Shown: positions 8,165 to 16,968 of the stretch, piece by piece
Numbering within the stretch: the stretch's first letter is position 1
How the letters are laid out: each line of letters opens with the position of its first letter
DNA from: JAOXRU01 sp965247735
GTDB lineage: Bacteria; Bacteroidota; Bacteroidia; Flavobacteriales; Flavobacteriaceae
Reading direction: 5' to 3'
DNA: 64,000 nucleotides
NCBI GenBank assembly: GCA_965247735.1
Contig: CBDFHN010000002.1
Span: forward strand, 2,294,001 to 2,358,000
The notes under the pieces: generated by a model
Told to the model about the DNA's origin: nothing
Seen by the model: the letters and a program-made list of their open reading frames with translations, nothing else
Databases searched by the model: none
Program-made: the position numbers and the translations under genes

Positions 8165-8557
8165 ATGAACAACCCAACAATATTCATGGTAGATGATTGT
8201 GCAATAAATCATCTCTTTTTTAAACTATTCGTCAACACCTTAGAACCCAATGTTTCTTTACAGACTTTTTTAGATCCTACATTAGCACTAAAACATCTTG
8301 CTTTAGAAGAAGAACCTCTTTTAATCATCTTAGATATCAACATGCCTAAAATAACAGGATGGCAATTTATGGATCGTATTCAAGAATACAAAGTTAAACA
8401 TAGGGTTATTATAGCAAGTTCTTCTAAAACAGAAAGTGATCTACAAAAAGCAGAAGAGTATGATGCCATTATTGACTATTTTAGTAAACCATTTAACAAA
8501 AGTAGAATCCAAAATGTGTTAATGCAACAACTAAACCAACTGGCTATTAGCGCTTAA
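8165..8557 (+). CDS. Single-domain response regulator receiver protein
   Basis: This 130-residue protein is a stand-alone CheY-like receiver domain without an output domain. The acidic pair is in FMVDDCAINHLFF (about residues 5-12). The phospho-acceptor aspartate is in LIILDINMPKITGWQFM (about residue 57). The conserved Ser/Thr is in IIASSSK, and the lysine is in YFSKPF (about residue 108). An in-frame ATG at 8069 would add a hydrophobic 32-residue stretch, but the family alignment and the -7 element at 8127 favour 8165. It probably relays phosphate between histidine kinases or acts on a protein partner. No kinase gene is adjacent. Confidence 0.85.
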   Translation: MNNPTIFMVDDCAINHLFFKLFVNTLEPNVSLQTFLDPTLALKHLALEEEPLLIILDINMPKITGWQFMDRIQEYKVKHRVIIASSSKTESDLQKAEEYDAIIDYFSKPFNKSRIQNVLMQQLNQLAISA

Positions 8558-8652
8558 AAACTACCGTTGATAAGTACTTATAAATAATTGCAATAGTTTT
8601 CCTCAAAATAGCTACTTTTAAGTCTCGATAAACTTATAATTGAAAGGACTAT

Positions 8653-11600
8653 ATGTATCTAATTTTTGATACGGAAACTACTGGTTTACCTAAGCGTTGG
8701 AACGCCCCCATTACCGATACAGACAACTGGCCTAGGGCAATACAAATTGCATGGCAGTTGCATGATGAACTTGGTAATGTTGTTGAACATGAAGATTATT
8801 TAATAAAACCAGACGGTTTTACCATCCCTTATGATGCGGAACGTATTCATGGTATTTCTACAGAATTAGCCGAGGAACAAGGTGTTTCTTTAACCGAAGT
8901 TTTGGAAAAATTCAATATTGCACTTGGTAAGTCTAAGTTTATTATTGGTCAAAATGTTGGCTTTGATGTCAATATTATGGGATGCGAATTTCATAGAGAA
9001 GCTACGGATTCTGAACTTACTGTAAAACCTGTATTAGATACCTGTACCGAAAAAACAGCCTCCTTATGTCAGATTCCTGGTGGTAGAGGTGGAAAATTTA
9101 AACTTCCCACACTTACCGAGCTGCATCAGCATCTTTTCAATATTCCTTTTGGCGAAGCACATAATGCCACTGCCGATGTGGAAGCCACTACACGCTGTTT
9201 CTTTGAATTAATTAGAAAACAGTCGTTTACTATTGAAGAACTAGATGCTTCTGATGATTATTTTGACCGTTTTTCTGCCAAACACCCAAAACCAATTGAG
9301 TTAATTGGTTTAAAACATATTAATCTCAAAAAAGCTTCGGATAAAATTCGAGCTAGGATTGCAAAACAAACAGATACATCAGTATCTAAAGAAGAAATAC
9401 AAAAGAACCTTACTGCATTAGAAGATGCTTCTTTTGCGCATTTGCATAATCACTCTCAATATTCGGTACTACAATCCACCATGAGCATTCCTGATCTGGT
9501 TGGATCGGCATCAAAAAACAAAATGCCCGCTGTAGCCATTACCGATCATGCTAATATGATGGGGGCCTTTCATTTTGTTACAGCAGTTGCTAAACATAAT
9601 AAAGCGTTAGATGAGCGTAGGTTAGATGCCGAAGAAAAAGGGGAAGAGTTTACAGAAAAAGATATTAAACCAATTGTCGGTTGCGAATTTTTTGTCTGCG
9701 AAGACCATTTGGATAAAAGCAGAAAAGATAATGGGTATCAGATTGTTTTTTTAGCCAAAAACAAAAACGGATATCACAACATGGCAAAAATGTCGTCTTT
9801 AGCATTTACAGACGGATTTTATTATTTGCCCAGAATCGATAAAAAAATAGTTGAACAGTATAAGGAAGACCTTATTGTACTTACAGGAAATTTGCAAGGT
9901 GAGGTTCCTAACAAAGTACTTAATGTTGGTGAAAAGCAGGCAGAAGAAGCTTTACTTTGGTGGAAAGAAGCTTTTGGTGATGATTTATATATTGAGATCA
10001 TGCGTCATGGTCAAGAAGATGAAGATCGTGTAAATAAAGTACTTCTCGATTTTGCTAAGCAACACAGTGTAAAACTTATTGCTACCAACAACACCTATTA
10101 TGGCAGACAAGATGAGGCCAATGCCCATGATATTCTTTTATGCGTTAAAGATGGAGAAAAACAAGCAACACCAATAGGAAGAGGAAGAGGATACCGATAT
10201 GGTATGCCAAATCAAGAATACTACTTCAAAGATCAGGATGAAATGAAGGATATCTTCAAAGATATTCCTGAATCCATCTTAAACATACAGGAGGTTATTG
10301 ACAAAATTGAACCTTTTGTATTGGCCAGAGATGTATTGTTACCTGCCTTTGATATTCCGGAGCAATTTGTTTCTGATGAAGACAAGAAAGACGGAGGTAA
10401 AAGAGGTGAAAACGCACTTCTAAGACATATTACTTATGAAGGTGCAAAAATACGATACGGAGAAGAACTTTCTGATGTTGTTGTAGAACGATTGGATTTT
10501 GAACTTGCTGTAATTGAAAAAACAGGATACCCTGGTTATTTCCTAATTGTAGAAGACTTTATACGGGAGGCCAGAAAAATGGGAGTTTCGGTTGGCCCTG
10601 GACGTGGGTCAGCTGCAGGTAGTGTTGTAGCATATTGTTTATGGATCACCAACTTGGATCCTATTAAATACGATTTACTTTTTGAGCGATTCCTAAATCC
10701 AGATCGTGTAAGTATGCCCGATATTGATATTGACTTTGATGATGAAGGTCGTGGGCGAGTTATGGACTATGTAATTGAAAAATATGGCGCCAATCAGGTG
10801 GCACAAATTATTACTTATGGTACCATGGCAGCAAAGTCTGCCATTAGAGATACTGCCAGAGTTCTAGACTTGCCACTATTTGAAGCAGATAGAATTGCAA
10901 AATTAATTCCGAATACCAAACTTGCTAAGATTTTTGGAAAATCAGAAGCCGAATTAAAAGCAAAATTTAGATCAGAAGAATTAGAAACCATTAATGAACT
11001 AATTGCACTATCTGAAGGTGATGATTTAATTGCTGAAACTATAAATTTAGCACGTTTACTTGAAGGGTCAGTACGTAATACAGGTATCCATGCCTGTGGC
11101 GTTATTATTACCCCAGATGATATTACAAAGTTCGTTCCTGTAGCCTTAGCCAAAGATTCTGGAATGTATTGTACCCAGTTTGACAACTCGGTGGTGGAGA
11201 ATGCTGGATTACTAAAAATGGACTTCTTGGGGTTAAAAACACTAACCCTAATTAAGGATACTGTAAAAATTGTAAAAGCAAAATACGGAGTAGAATTGGA
11301 TCCAGAGAATTTCTCTTTGGAAGATGAAAAAACATACGAGCTTTTCCAACGTGGAGAAACAGTTGGGGTTTTCCAATATGAATCTCCAGGCATGCAAAAA
11401 TACATGAAGGAATTAAAACCTACTGTATTTGCCGATTTAATTGCCATGAATGCCTTGTATAGGCCTGGTCCTTTGGAATACATTCCAAGTTTTGTTCGTA
11501 GAAAACTTGGGGAAGAAGAAATACATTATGATCTAGAAGCCTGTGAAGAATACCTAAAAGAAACTTACGGTATTACGGTCTACCAAGAACAGGTGATGTT

Positions 11601-13038
11601 ACTTTCCCAAAAACTAGCAAATTTTACAAAAGGTGAAGCTGATGTCTTGCGTAAAGCCATGGGGAAAAAGCTGTTTTCATTACTGGAAATGCTAAAACCT
11701 AAGTTTTTAGATGGAGGTGAAAAAAATGGGCATGATAGAGAAATTTTAGGTAAGATATGGAAAGACTGGGAAGCCTTTGCTGCCTATGCTTTTAACAAAT
11801 CTCACTCTACCTGTTATGCTTGGATTGCCTACCAAACAGCATACCTAAAAGCACATTATCCTGCTGAATATATGGCGGCGGTATTGTCTAATAACATGAA
11901 CGATATTAAAACGATTACCTTCTTTATGGAAGAATGTAAACGTATGAAATTAGATGTACTTGGTCCTTGTGTAAATGAATCTTACTATAAGTTCTCTGTA
12001 AACGATAATGGAGCTGTACGTTTTGGAATGGGAGCTGTTAAAGGCGTTGGACAAGGTGCAGTAGCTACCATTATTGAAAATAGAAAAGATGATGGGAAAT
12101 ACAAATCTATATTTGACCTAACCAAACGTATAGATCTTAGAGCTGCCAACAAAAGAGCGCTAGAAAACTTAGCATTAGCAGGTGGTTTTGATACTTTTAA
12201 AGAAACACATAGAGCCCAATATTTCCATAATGAAGGTGATGGAATTACATTCTTAGAAAAAGCCGTAAAATATGCTTCCAAATATCAAGAAAGTAAAAAC
12301 TCCTCTCAAGTAAGTCTATTTGGAGAATCTAGTAATGTTCAAATAGCCGAACCAGAAGTACCACCTAGTGACGACTGGGGAACTATAGAAAAACTACGTC
12401 GAGAACGAGAAGTTGTTGGAGTTTATATCTCAGGACACCCTCTTGATGATTTTAAAGTAGAAATGAAGAGTTTTTGCAATGCCAATATCTCTGCATTTTT
12501 AGATATTGATGCCTTTGCAAATAGAGAACTAACTTTTGCTGGAGTTATTATAGACGTACAACATCGAGTTTCAAAAAACGGAAAAGGGTGGGCTTTATTT
12601 ACTGTAGAAGATTATATGGACTCTTATGAGTTTAGGATTTTTGGAGAAGAATACCTTAAGTTTAGGCATTTCTTTATCATCAACTCCTTTGTCTATTTTA
12701 AAATTTTTATAAAAGAAGGATGGATTAATAAGGATACTGGTAAAAAAGGTATGGCAAGAATTCAGTTCAACAGCATGCAACAATTGCAAGATGTAATGGA
12801 AGCTTATGCAAAAAAGCTTACAGTACAAGTAGATGTTAGCAAGCTTAAAAACGATCATATTAACTCGTTAAAGACAATTTTTACGGAGCATGAAGGAAAC
12901 TGCCAACTAAACTTTACTATTTACGAAATGCAAGAGCAGATAAAAGTAAAAATGATTAGCAGGTCTCAAAAAGTGAAAATATCTAGTGAACTCTTAGTAC
13001 TTCTTGACAGCCAAGATGTTAAATACCGAATTAACTAA
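8653..13038 (+). CDS. dnaE: DNA polymerase III alpha subunit with N-terminal proofreading exonuclease
   Basis: This 1461-residue replicative polymerase starts with a DnaQ-like 3'-5' exonuclease domain (residues 1-190). It has YLIFDTETTGLPK (DxE), NVGFDVNIMGCEF and HNATADVEATTRCFF. A PHP domain starts at about residue 258 with FAHLHNHSQYSVLQ and VAITDHANMMGAF. The C-family polymerase core follows, with GPGRGSAAGS and the catalytic PDIDIDFDDEGRGRV near residue 687. Further on come YQEQVM and helix-hairpin-helix motifs, then an OB-fold (about residue 1270) and a C-terminal tail. The exonuclease fused in front of DnaE is a recurring arrangement in flavobacteria. The ATG at 8653 begins exactly at the first exonuclease strand. 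The gene is monocistronic. Confidence 0.96.
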   Translation: MYLIFDTETTGLPKRWNAPITDTDNWPRAIQIAWQLHDELGNVVEHEDYLIKPDGFTIPYDAERIHGISTELAEEQGVSLTEVLEKFNIALGKSKFIIGQNVGFDVNIMGCEFHREATDSELTVKPVLDTCTEKTASLCQIPGGRGGKFKLPTLTELHQHLFNIPFGEAHNATADVEATTRCFFELIRKQSFTIEELDASDDYFDRFSAKHPKPIELIGLKHINLKKASDKIRARIAKQTDTSVSKEEIQKNLTALEDASFAHLHNHSQYSVLQSTMSIPDLVGSASKNKMPAVAITDHANMMGAFHFVTAVAKHNKALDERRLDAEEKGEEFTEKDIKPIVGCEFFVCEDHLDKSRKDNGYQIVFLAKNKNGYHNMAKMSSLAFTDGFYYLPRIDKKIVEQYKEDLIVLTGNLQGEVPNKVLNVGEKQAEEALLWWKEAFGDDLYIEIMRHGQEDEDRVNKVLLDFAKQHSVKLIATNNTYYGRQDEANAHDILLCVKDGEKQATPIGRGRGYRYGMPNQEYYFKDQDEMKDIFKDIPESILNIQEVIDKIEPFVLARDVLLPAFDIPEQFVSDEDKKDGGKRGENALLRHITYEGAKIRYGEELSDVVVERLDFELAVIEKTGYPGYFLIVEDFIREARKMGVSVGPGRGSAAGSVVAYCLWITNLDPIKYDLLFERFLNPDRVSMPDIDIDFDDEGRGRVMDYVIEKYGANQVAQIITYGTMAAKSAIRDTARVLDLPLFEADRIAKLIPNTKLAKIFGKSEAELKAKFRSEELETINELIALSEGDDLIAETINLARLLEGSVRNTGIHACGVIITPDDITKFVPVALAKDSGMYCTQFDNSVVENAGLLKMDFLGLKTLTLIKDTVKIVKAKYGVELDPENFSLEDEKTYELFQRGETVGVFQYESPGMQKYMKELKPTVFADLIAMNALYRPGPLEYIPSFVRRKLGEEEIHYDLEACEEYLKETYGITVYQEQVMLLSQKLANFTKGEADVLRKAMGKKLFSLLEMLKPKFLDGGEKNGHDREILGKIWKDWEAFAAYAFNKSHSTCYAWIAYQTAYLKAHYPAEYMAAVLSNNMNDIKTITFFMEECKRMKLDVLGPCVNESYYKFSVNDNGAVRFGMGAVKGVGQGAVATIIENRKDDGKYKSIFDLTKRIDLRAANKRALENLALAGGFDTFKETHRAQYFHNEGDGITFLEKAVKYASKYQESKNSSQVSLFGESSNVQIAEPEVPPSDDWGTIEKLRREREVVGVYISGHPLDDFKVEMKSFCNANISAFLDIDAFANRELTFAGVIIDVQHRVSKNGKGWALFTVEDYMDSYEFRIFGEEYLKFRHFFIINSFVYFKIFIKEGWINKDTGKKGMARIQFNSMQQLQDVMEAYAKKLTVQVDVSKLKNDHINSLKTIFTEHEGNCQLNFTIYEMQEQIKVKMISRSQKVKISSELLVLLDSQDVKYRIN

Positions 13039-13179
13039 TAGCTAACTAAAAGTATATCGCTCCTCTTCAAAAAAGATGATATTCTTTTAAAAGAACACTT
13101 TGTATTTAGAGTACAGCTAAAAGAATTAAACAGCAGCAAATTTGATAGTAAGTTGGCAAGAGTTTTCAAAAAAACTGAA

Positions 13180-13235
13180 CCACTATGGACTTAAAGTCCA
13201 TAGGTTCGGGCTGGTGACTCAAAGTCACCCAGTGG
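13180..13235 (-). repeat. Nested hairpins at the tnpA 3' end
   Basis: CTATGGACT-TAA-AGTCCATAG (13183-13203) and GGTGACT-CAA-AGTCACC (13213-13229) are perfect hairpins. They are enclosed by an outer stem CCACT (13180-13184) and AGTGG (13231-13235), so single-stranded DNA can fold into a three-way structure. Such subterminal hairpins are what HUH TnpA enzymes recognise. Confidence 0.75.
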
Positions 13236-13673
13236 TCATTGCTCAATTATAAAGTTCGTTGCATTACCTTGATCTGGTCTTCGATGATGCTCCAAGTATT
13301 CATTGACCATCTCATCAGTAATATTTCCTGTACTCCAACATCCATAACCAATACCCCAAAAATGCCTACCCCAATATTTATGCTTTAATTCTGGAAACTC
13401 TTGCTGAAGCTTTCTTGAACTACGCCCTTTTAACTTCTTAACCAAATAGCTCACATTTTGAGAAGGACCATATTCCAAATGCATATGAACATGATCTTTA
13501 GATATCACCCCTTTTAATATTTTAACATCTTCTGCATCGCATATTTGTACCAAAATAGTGCGACAACGGACTTGTAGATCTCCTTTCAAAACATGATAAC
13601 GATATTTTGTACTCCAAACTATATGTACTGTTAAACGGGATACACTATGTCCATTTGATCTTTGTTCTGACAT
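13236..13673 (-). CDS. tnpA: IS200/IS605-family HUH transposase TnpA
   Basis: This 145-residue Y1 transposase cuts and joins single-stranded DNA. It has VHIVWSTKYRYHVL near the N-terminus, the HUH metal motif in SKDHVHMHLEYGP (about residue 63), and a tyrosine in the helix DEMVNEYLEHHRR (about residue 127) that is the likely nucleophile. The core WGRHFWGIGYGCWSTGNIT is typical of the REP-associated/IS200 branch. The ATG at 13673 gives the family N-terminus MSEQRSNGHSVSRLTVH; an upstream ATG at 13715 would add 14 residues and is less likely. The frame looks intact, so the element may be active. Confidence 0.9.
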   Translation of the reverse strand: MSEQRSNGHSVSRLTVHIVWSTKYRYHVLKGDLQVRCRTILVQICDAEDVKILKGVISKDHVHMHLEYGPSQNVSYLVKKLKGRSSRKLQQEFPELKHKYWGRHFWGIGYGCWSTGNITDEMVNEYLEHHRRPDQGNATNFIIEQ

Positions 13674-13739
13674 AAAACAAATGTAAAGGTTTTTAGAAGC
13701 TAAAGCAACATGCACTAAAGTACATAGTTTTAACTATTT

Positions 13740-14210
13740 TTGAGACCAATAAAAGGAACTTATAATAAAACAATAAGCAACTTTATTGGAGGTGAATCAA
13801 TAACAAAAAAAATTGAAAAAGAAGTCAATTTCGAAAAAATTAGTATAAAAAAAACTATTAGAAGATCATTTGGCACATCTGATTATTACAATTTTGAAAA
13901 AATACAGTTCGACTTATCAATCAATAACAGTAAAGCTTTAAAAATTAGAATCAGAAGAAAGCCATTCATTAAAAGAATAGGAGTTAACCTAAAAAATCAA
14001 TATTCATTTTCAGGTGACGAACCTTTATTTTTAGAAAGAATAACTAATTTACCTGAATTAAAATTTCTTCTAAAACATCCAAAATCTGAATTAATCATTA
14101 TGGGTGGCTTTATTATATTTAAATCTGAATTTATTGGTATGTTAAATGAAAATTTAGACGCAATCTATACTTCTCTTACAAAATTAAAAGAGGTAATTAT
14201 AAGCAAATAA
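13740..14210 (+). CDS. Hypothetical protein, possibly 5'-truncated by the IS element
   Basis: I do not recognise this 156-residue protein. The open frame begins with a TTG at 13740, preceded two codons earlier by a stop. It lies immediately at the end of the IS200-type element. There is no ATG until well inside (MGGFIIF). The sequence is basic in the middle (KKTIRRSFG, ALKIRIRRKPFIKR) and contains no signal peptide. Either TTG is the native start, or the insertion removed the promoter and first codons. The composition is more A-rich than its neighbours, which may indicate acquisition. Confidence 0.5.
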   Translation: MRPIKGTYNKTISNFIGGESITKKIEKEVNFEKISIKKTIRRSFGTSDYYNFEKIQFDLSINNSKALKIRIRRKPFIKRIGVNLKNQYSFSGDEPLFLERITNLPELKFLLKHPKSELIIMGGFIIFKSEFIGMLNENLDAIYTSLTKLKEVIISK

Positions 14211-14240
14211 TATACATCAGCTTAATAGACTTCTTTTTCC

Positions 14241-14310
14241 TAGCCCCGATTGATGTGGCAGCTTTTTGGAGGAACGACAAAAACTACAACGGAAAGCGGG
14301 AAAAAGCTTC
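14241..14310 (+). repeat. Flavobacterial intergenic repeat (TAGCCCCGAT type), copy 2
   Basis: It begins TAGCCCCGATTGATGTGGCAGC and continues with GGAGGAACGACAAAAACTA, CGGAAAGCGGGAA and AAGCTT. It matches the minus-strand reading of 4045-4117 block by block. It is non-coding. Confidence 0.65.
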
Positions 14311-14387
14311 TAAAAAAAATGTAAAGGTAGGGTTTTTCGTATTTGAATTGTTTTAAATATATAATCCAAATTAAAAATCTAAAAGTC

Positions 14388-15242
14388 ATGAAAAATCTAA
14401 AAGTCTTATTATTTGCCTTAACCATTATATTTTTTTCCTGTGAAAAGGACGAAACAAACACAGAAGATACTAATTCAGAAGCCGTTGAAGCTGCTGTAAA
14501 TTATGTTTTTAATGCGGAAAGCGCAGAAAATGCTATTGACGAAGTAGCATTATATTCCAGTTCATTTTTTGGAATAGGACAAATTACTTCGGGAAAAGGT
14601 GGTGCATTAAAAGGACACTCGGGCTTCTTTAAAGAATGTGCAGAAATAAATGTTACAGAAGATGGAGACACCATTACAACGGTAATTACTTTTCAAGATG
14701 GTTGTCTTGATCGTTATGGTAACGAGATTACAGGTACTATTACAAAAGTAGAAACCAAAGGAGATACTTCTTCTGAAAACGAGGTAACCATTACAGACTT
14801 AACCATTAATGGCTTTGTAGTTAACGGAACTAAAAGTTTTACACATACAAAAGCCAATGCAGCTGGAAATCCAGAAATGGAAGGTACTGTAAACATAACT
14901 GTTGAAACTGATGAAGGTACAATTACCATTATTGGAAACAAAAAAATGGAAGTTACTGCTGGTGGTGACACCGATACTTGGGAAGATGATGAAAGAACCA
15001 TTACAGGAAAACGTAGTATTACTAAAGCTTCTGGAGATACAATTGTAGTAGAAATAACCACTGCACTGGTAAAACCTGCAGCTTGTAAATATGTAGCATC
15101 GGGTATTAAAGAAATTACAACAACAGACGGTACTGCAAGTATAGATTTTGGAGATGGTACATGTGACGCAATAGCTACGCTTACAAAACCAGATGGTACA
15201 ACTACAGAAATTGAATTGAAAAGAAAAAGAAAAAAGCATTAA
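14388..15242 (+). CDS. Secreted lipoprotein of unknown function
   Basis: The protein is 284 residues from the ATG at 14388. This start is chosen because MKNLKVLLFALTIIFFSCEK is a complete lipoprotein signal with the lipid-bearing cysteine at position 18; the ATG-less upstream extension is not needed. The mature part is acidic and threonine-rich, with repeated beta-type segments such as DGDTITTVITFQDGCLDRYGNE, TITDLTINGFVVNGTKSF and SGDTIVVEITTALVKP. This gives the impression of a beta-sandwich or beta-helix built from short repeats. The C-terminus is basic (ELKRKRKKH). No family is recognised. A terminator follows 35 bp after the stop. Confidence 0.75.
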   Translation: MKNLKVLLFALTIIFFSCEKDETNTEDTNSEAVEAAVNYVFNAESAENAIDEVALYSSSFFGIGQITSGKGGALKGHSGFFKECAEINVTEDGDTITTVITFQDGCLDRYGNEITGTITKVETKGDTSSENEVTITDLTINGFVVNGTKSFTHTKANAAGNPEMEGTVNITVETDEGTITIIGNKKMEVTAGGDTDTWEDDERTITGKRSITKASGDTIVVEITTALVKPAACKYVASGIKEITTTDGTASIDFGDGTCDAIATLTKPDGTTTEIELKRKRKKH

Positions 15243-15277
15243 AATCTTTTAAACCCTTACCTTATTATTTTTCCTCT

Positions 15278-15303
15278 AAAACTGCCCTATATGGGCAGTT
15301 TTT
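15278..15303 (+). terminator. Intrinsic terminator after lipoprotein gene
   Basis: AAAACTGCCC (15278-15287) pairs perfectly with GGGCAGTTTT (15293-15302) around a five-base loop, and T-rich sequence follows. Confidence 0.9.
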
Positions 15304-15379
15304 ATATAATATAAGATTCTACAATAACACTATAACTAAAACAAATAATAGAGATGTAAGGAATAGCTTTTTTTTTGAC

Positions 15380-15387
15380 TAAATTTG
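15380..15387 (+). promoter_or_regulatory. Candidate -7 element of thioredoxin gene
   Basis: TAAATTTG fits TAnnTTTG, 21 bp before the ATG at 15409. No clear TTG is found about 20 bp upstream. Confidence 0.45.
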
Positions 15388-15408
15388 TGTAATTAAAAAA
15401 CAAATAGA

Positions 15409-15726
15409 ATGGCTTTAGAGATAACAGATGCTAATTTTGAGGAATTAGTTTTAAAAAGTGAAAAACCAGTAATGGTTGATTTTTGGGCAGCATGGTGTGG
15501 CCCTTGTAGAATGGTTGGTCCTATTATAGATGAAATTAGTAATGACTATGAAGGAAAAGCTGTTGTTGGAAAACTAGATGTAGATGCAAATCAAGAATTT
15601 GCTGCTAAATACGGGGTTAGAAACATCCCTACTGTATTGGTATTCCAAAACGGAGAAGTAGTAACAAGACAAGTTGGTGTTGCTCCAAAAACAACATATG
15701 CAGAAGCAATAGATGGATTGTTATAA
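15409..15726 (+). CDS. trxA: Thioredoxin
   Basis: This 105-residue cytosolic disulfide reductase has the WCGPC active site in FWAAWCGPCRMVGP (about residues 27-40). The cis-proline is in VRNIPTVLVF (about residue 75), and the buried aspartate is in VMVDFWA. The length and motif set are those of classical thioredoxin. It is monocistronic, between a -7 element and a strong terminator. It lies next to, but is not obviously linked with, the DUF58 gene. Confidence 0.95.
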   Translation: MALEITDANFEELVLKSEKPVMVDFWAAWCGPCRMVGPIIDEISNDYEGKAVVGKLDVDANQEFAAKYGVRNIPTVLVFQNGEVVTRQVGVAPKTTYAEAIDGLL

Positions 15727-15754
15727 ATACGAGTAACAATTAATAATATATATA

Positions 15755-15784
15755 GGTTTGGCATTTAGCCAAACCTTTTTTATT
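15755..15784 (+). terminator. Intrinsic terminator after trxA
   Basis: GGTTTGGC (15755-15762) pairs perfectly with GCCAAACC (15768-15775), followed by TTTTTT. Confidence 0.92.
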
Positions 15785-15919
15785 TTAGAGCAAGATTAGA
15801 TGAAATTAACCGCATGAAACGAACATAGTAAAAGTTTTATCAACCAAGGTAACCGAAGGTTCATGAACTCCATTGAAAAACAATAAAAACATTGTGAGTA
15901 AATGACTCGTAAGCGAACT

Positions 15920-15953
15920 GCATGTGATCGTTAAAAACAGTACGTATAGACAT
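15920..15953 (+). repeat. Dispersed repeat ending at a start codon, copy C
   Basis: GCATGTGATCGTTAAAAACA is followed by TATAGACAT and then directly by ATGAAA. Nearly the same string occurs on the minus strand upstream of 62374 (GCATGTGACCGTTAAAAACA, then TATAAACAG, then ATGAAA). A diverged form is upstream of 270. Confidence 0.55.
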
Positions 15954-16883
15954 ATGAAATTACAAAACGAATTACATAAAGCTAAACTTTTTAACAACTT
16001 AGAACTTTTAGCAAAACAGGTGGTAGAAGGATTCATTAGCGGAATTCACAAAAGTCCTTTTCATGGCTTTTCTGCAGAATTTGCTGAACATAAGATGTAC
16101 AACAAAGGAGAAAGCACAAAGCATATTGACTGGAAGCTTTTTGCAAAAACTGATAAATTGTATACCAAAAAATACGAAGAAGAGACCAATCTAAGATGTC
16201 ATGTTATTATCGACAACTCTTCTTCTATGCATTATCCAGAAGTAGACAATATTGGAATTGATAATTTAAACAAAATAGGATTTAGTGCACTAGCTACAGC
16301 TGCATTAATGAAAATATTAAAAAGACAACGCGATGCTGTTGGCTTAAGCATATACGCTGACTCTTATGAGTATTATAGTGCTGAAAAAAGTAGCGAACGC
16401 CACCATCAAATGCTATTGGCAAAACTAAGCGACATTACATCAATAAAAACGGCTACAACCACCACCAATACCTATACTTATCTGCACCAAATTGCAGAAA
16501 AAATTCACAGACGTAGCCTGGTCTTTCTTTTTACAGATATGCTTCAGGTTAACTTAGAAGATGACAAATTATTTGAAGCCTTACAACACCTAAAATACAA
16601 TAAACATGAAGTTGTATTATTTCATGTATTTGATAAAGAAAAAGAAATGCGTTTTAATTTTGAAAACACTCCAAAACGTTTTTTAGATGTAGAGACCAAT
16701 ACTTATGTTGATTTATATGCTGAAACAATAAAAGAAGATTACGAAAAACATATGCTTTCCTTCTTTAATACCATTAAGATGAAGTGTGCTCAATATAAAA
16801 TAAAGTATGTTGAAGCTGATACAGCAGCTGGTTTTAATAAAATATTAAATACCTATATGGTAGAGCGACAGAAGTTTAGCTAA
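15954..16883 (+). CDS. DUF58 domain protein
   Basis: This 309-residue protein has the DUF58 signature: FHGFSAEFAEHKMYNKGESTKHIDW near residue 40, then RCHVIIDNSSSM (about residue 83), a von Willebrand A-like metal site of the DxSxS type. RRSLVFLFTDML (about residue 180) forms the next strand. Such proteins usually sit in a MoxR-ATPase/DUF58/BatA gene set for envelope or enzyme maturation, but no MoxR or BatA gene is adjacent here. The ATG at 15954 begins the family N-terminus and directly follows a dispersed repeat. An upstream in-frame start at 15924 would lie inside the repeat and is rejected. Confidence 0.85.
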   Translation: MKLQNELHKAKLFNNLELLAKQVVEGFISGIHKSPFHGFSAEFAEHKMYNKGESTKHIDWKLFAKTDKLYTKKYEEETNLRCHVIIDNSSSMHYPEVDNIGIDNLNKIGFSALATAALMKILKRQRDAVGLSIYADSYEYYSAEKSSERHHQMLLAKLSDITSIKTATTTTNTYTYLHQIAEKIHRRSLVFLFTDMLQVNLEDDKLFEALQHLKYNKHEVVLFHVFDKEKEMRFNFENTPKRFLDVETNTYVDLYAETIKEDYEKHMLSFFNTIKMKCAQYKIKYVEADTAAGFNKILNTYMVERQKFS

Positions 16884-16920
16884 GCCTTAAAAAGCAAAGT
16901 TATTTTTTTACTAAAAATGC

Positions 16921-16951
16921 TTGTGGGGAAAGAAAAGGCGCTGTATATTTG
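16921..16951 (+). promoter_or_regulatory. Promoter of first tRNA-Asp gene
   Basis: TTG (16921-16923), a 20-bp spacer and TATATTTG (16944-16951) form a perfect Bacteroidota promoter, 17 bp before the tRNA. Confidence 0.85.
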
Positions 16952-16968
16952 CAACCGCATTGAGCAAC

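Larger units (their letters stand above)
13180..13738 (-). mobile_element. IS200/IS605-family insertion element (tnpA only)
   Basis: The element has one HUH transposase gene on the minus strand. Palindromic structures lie at both ends: 13180-13235 directly after the stop codon, and a perfect ATAGTT-TT-AACTAT hairpin at 13724-13737 before the gene. There is no accessory tnpB. IS200-type elements make no target duplication, so the exact edges cannot be fixed from one copy. The right edge is close to 13738, where another gene begins abruptly. Confidence 0.75.

Noticed and set aside
13180..14320. Composite transposon or genomic island around the IS200 element
   Set aside because: Only one transposase gene and one flanking intergenic repeat are seen, with no integrase, attachment site or second IS copy.
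14240..14461. 73-codon minus-strand frame over the intergenic repeat
   Set aside because: It overlaps the repeat and the signal-peptide region of the lipoprotein on the other strand and has no family features.
14799..15239. 146-codon minus-strand frame rich in Cys, Phe and Ser opposite the lipoprotein gene
   Set aside because: It mirrors the codon pattern of the threonine- and glutamate-rich lipoprotein and has no independent features.
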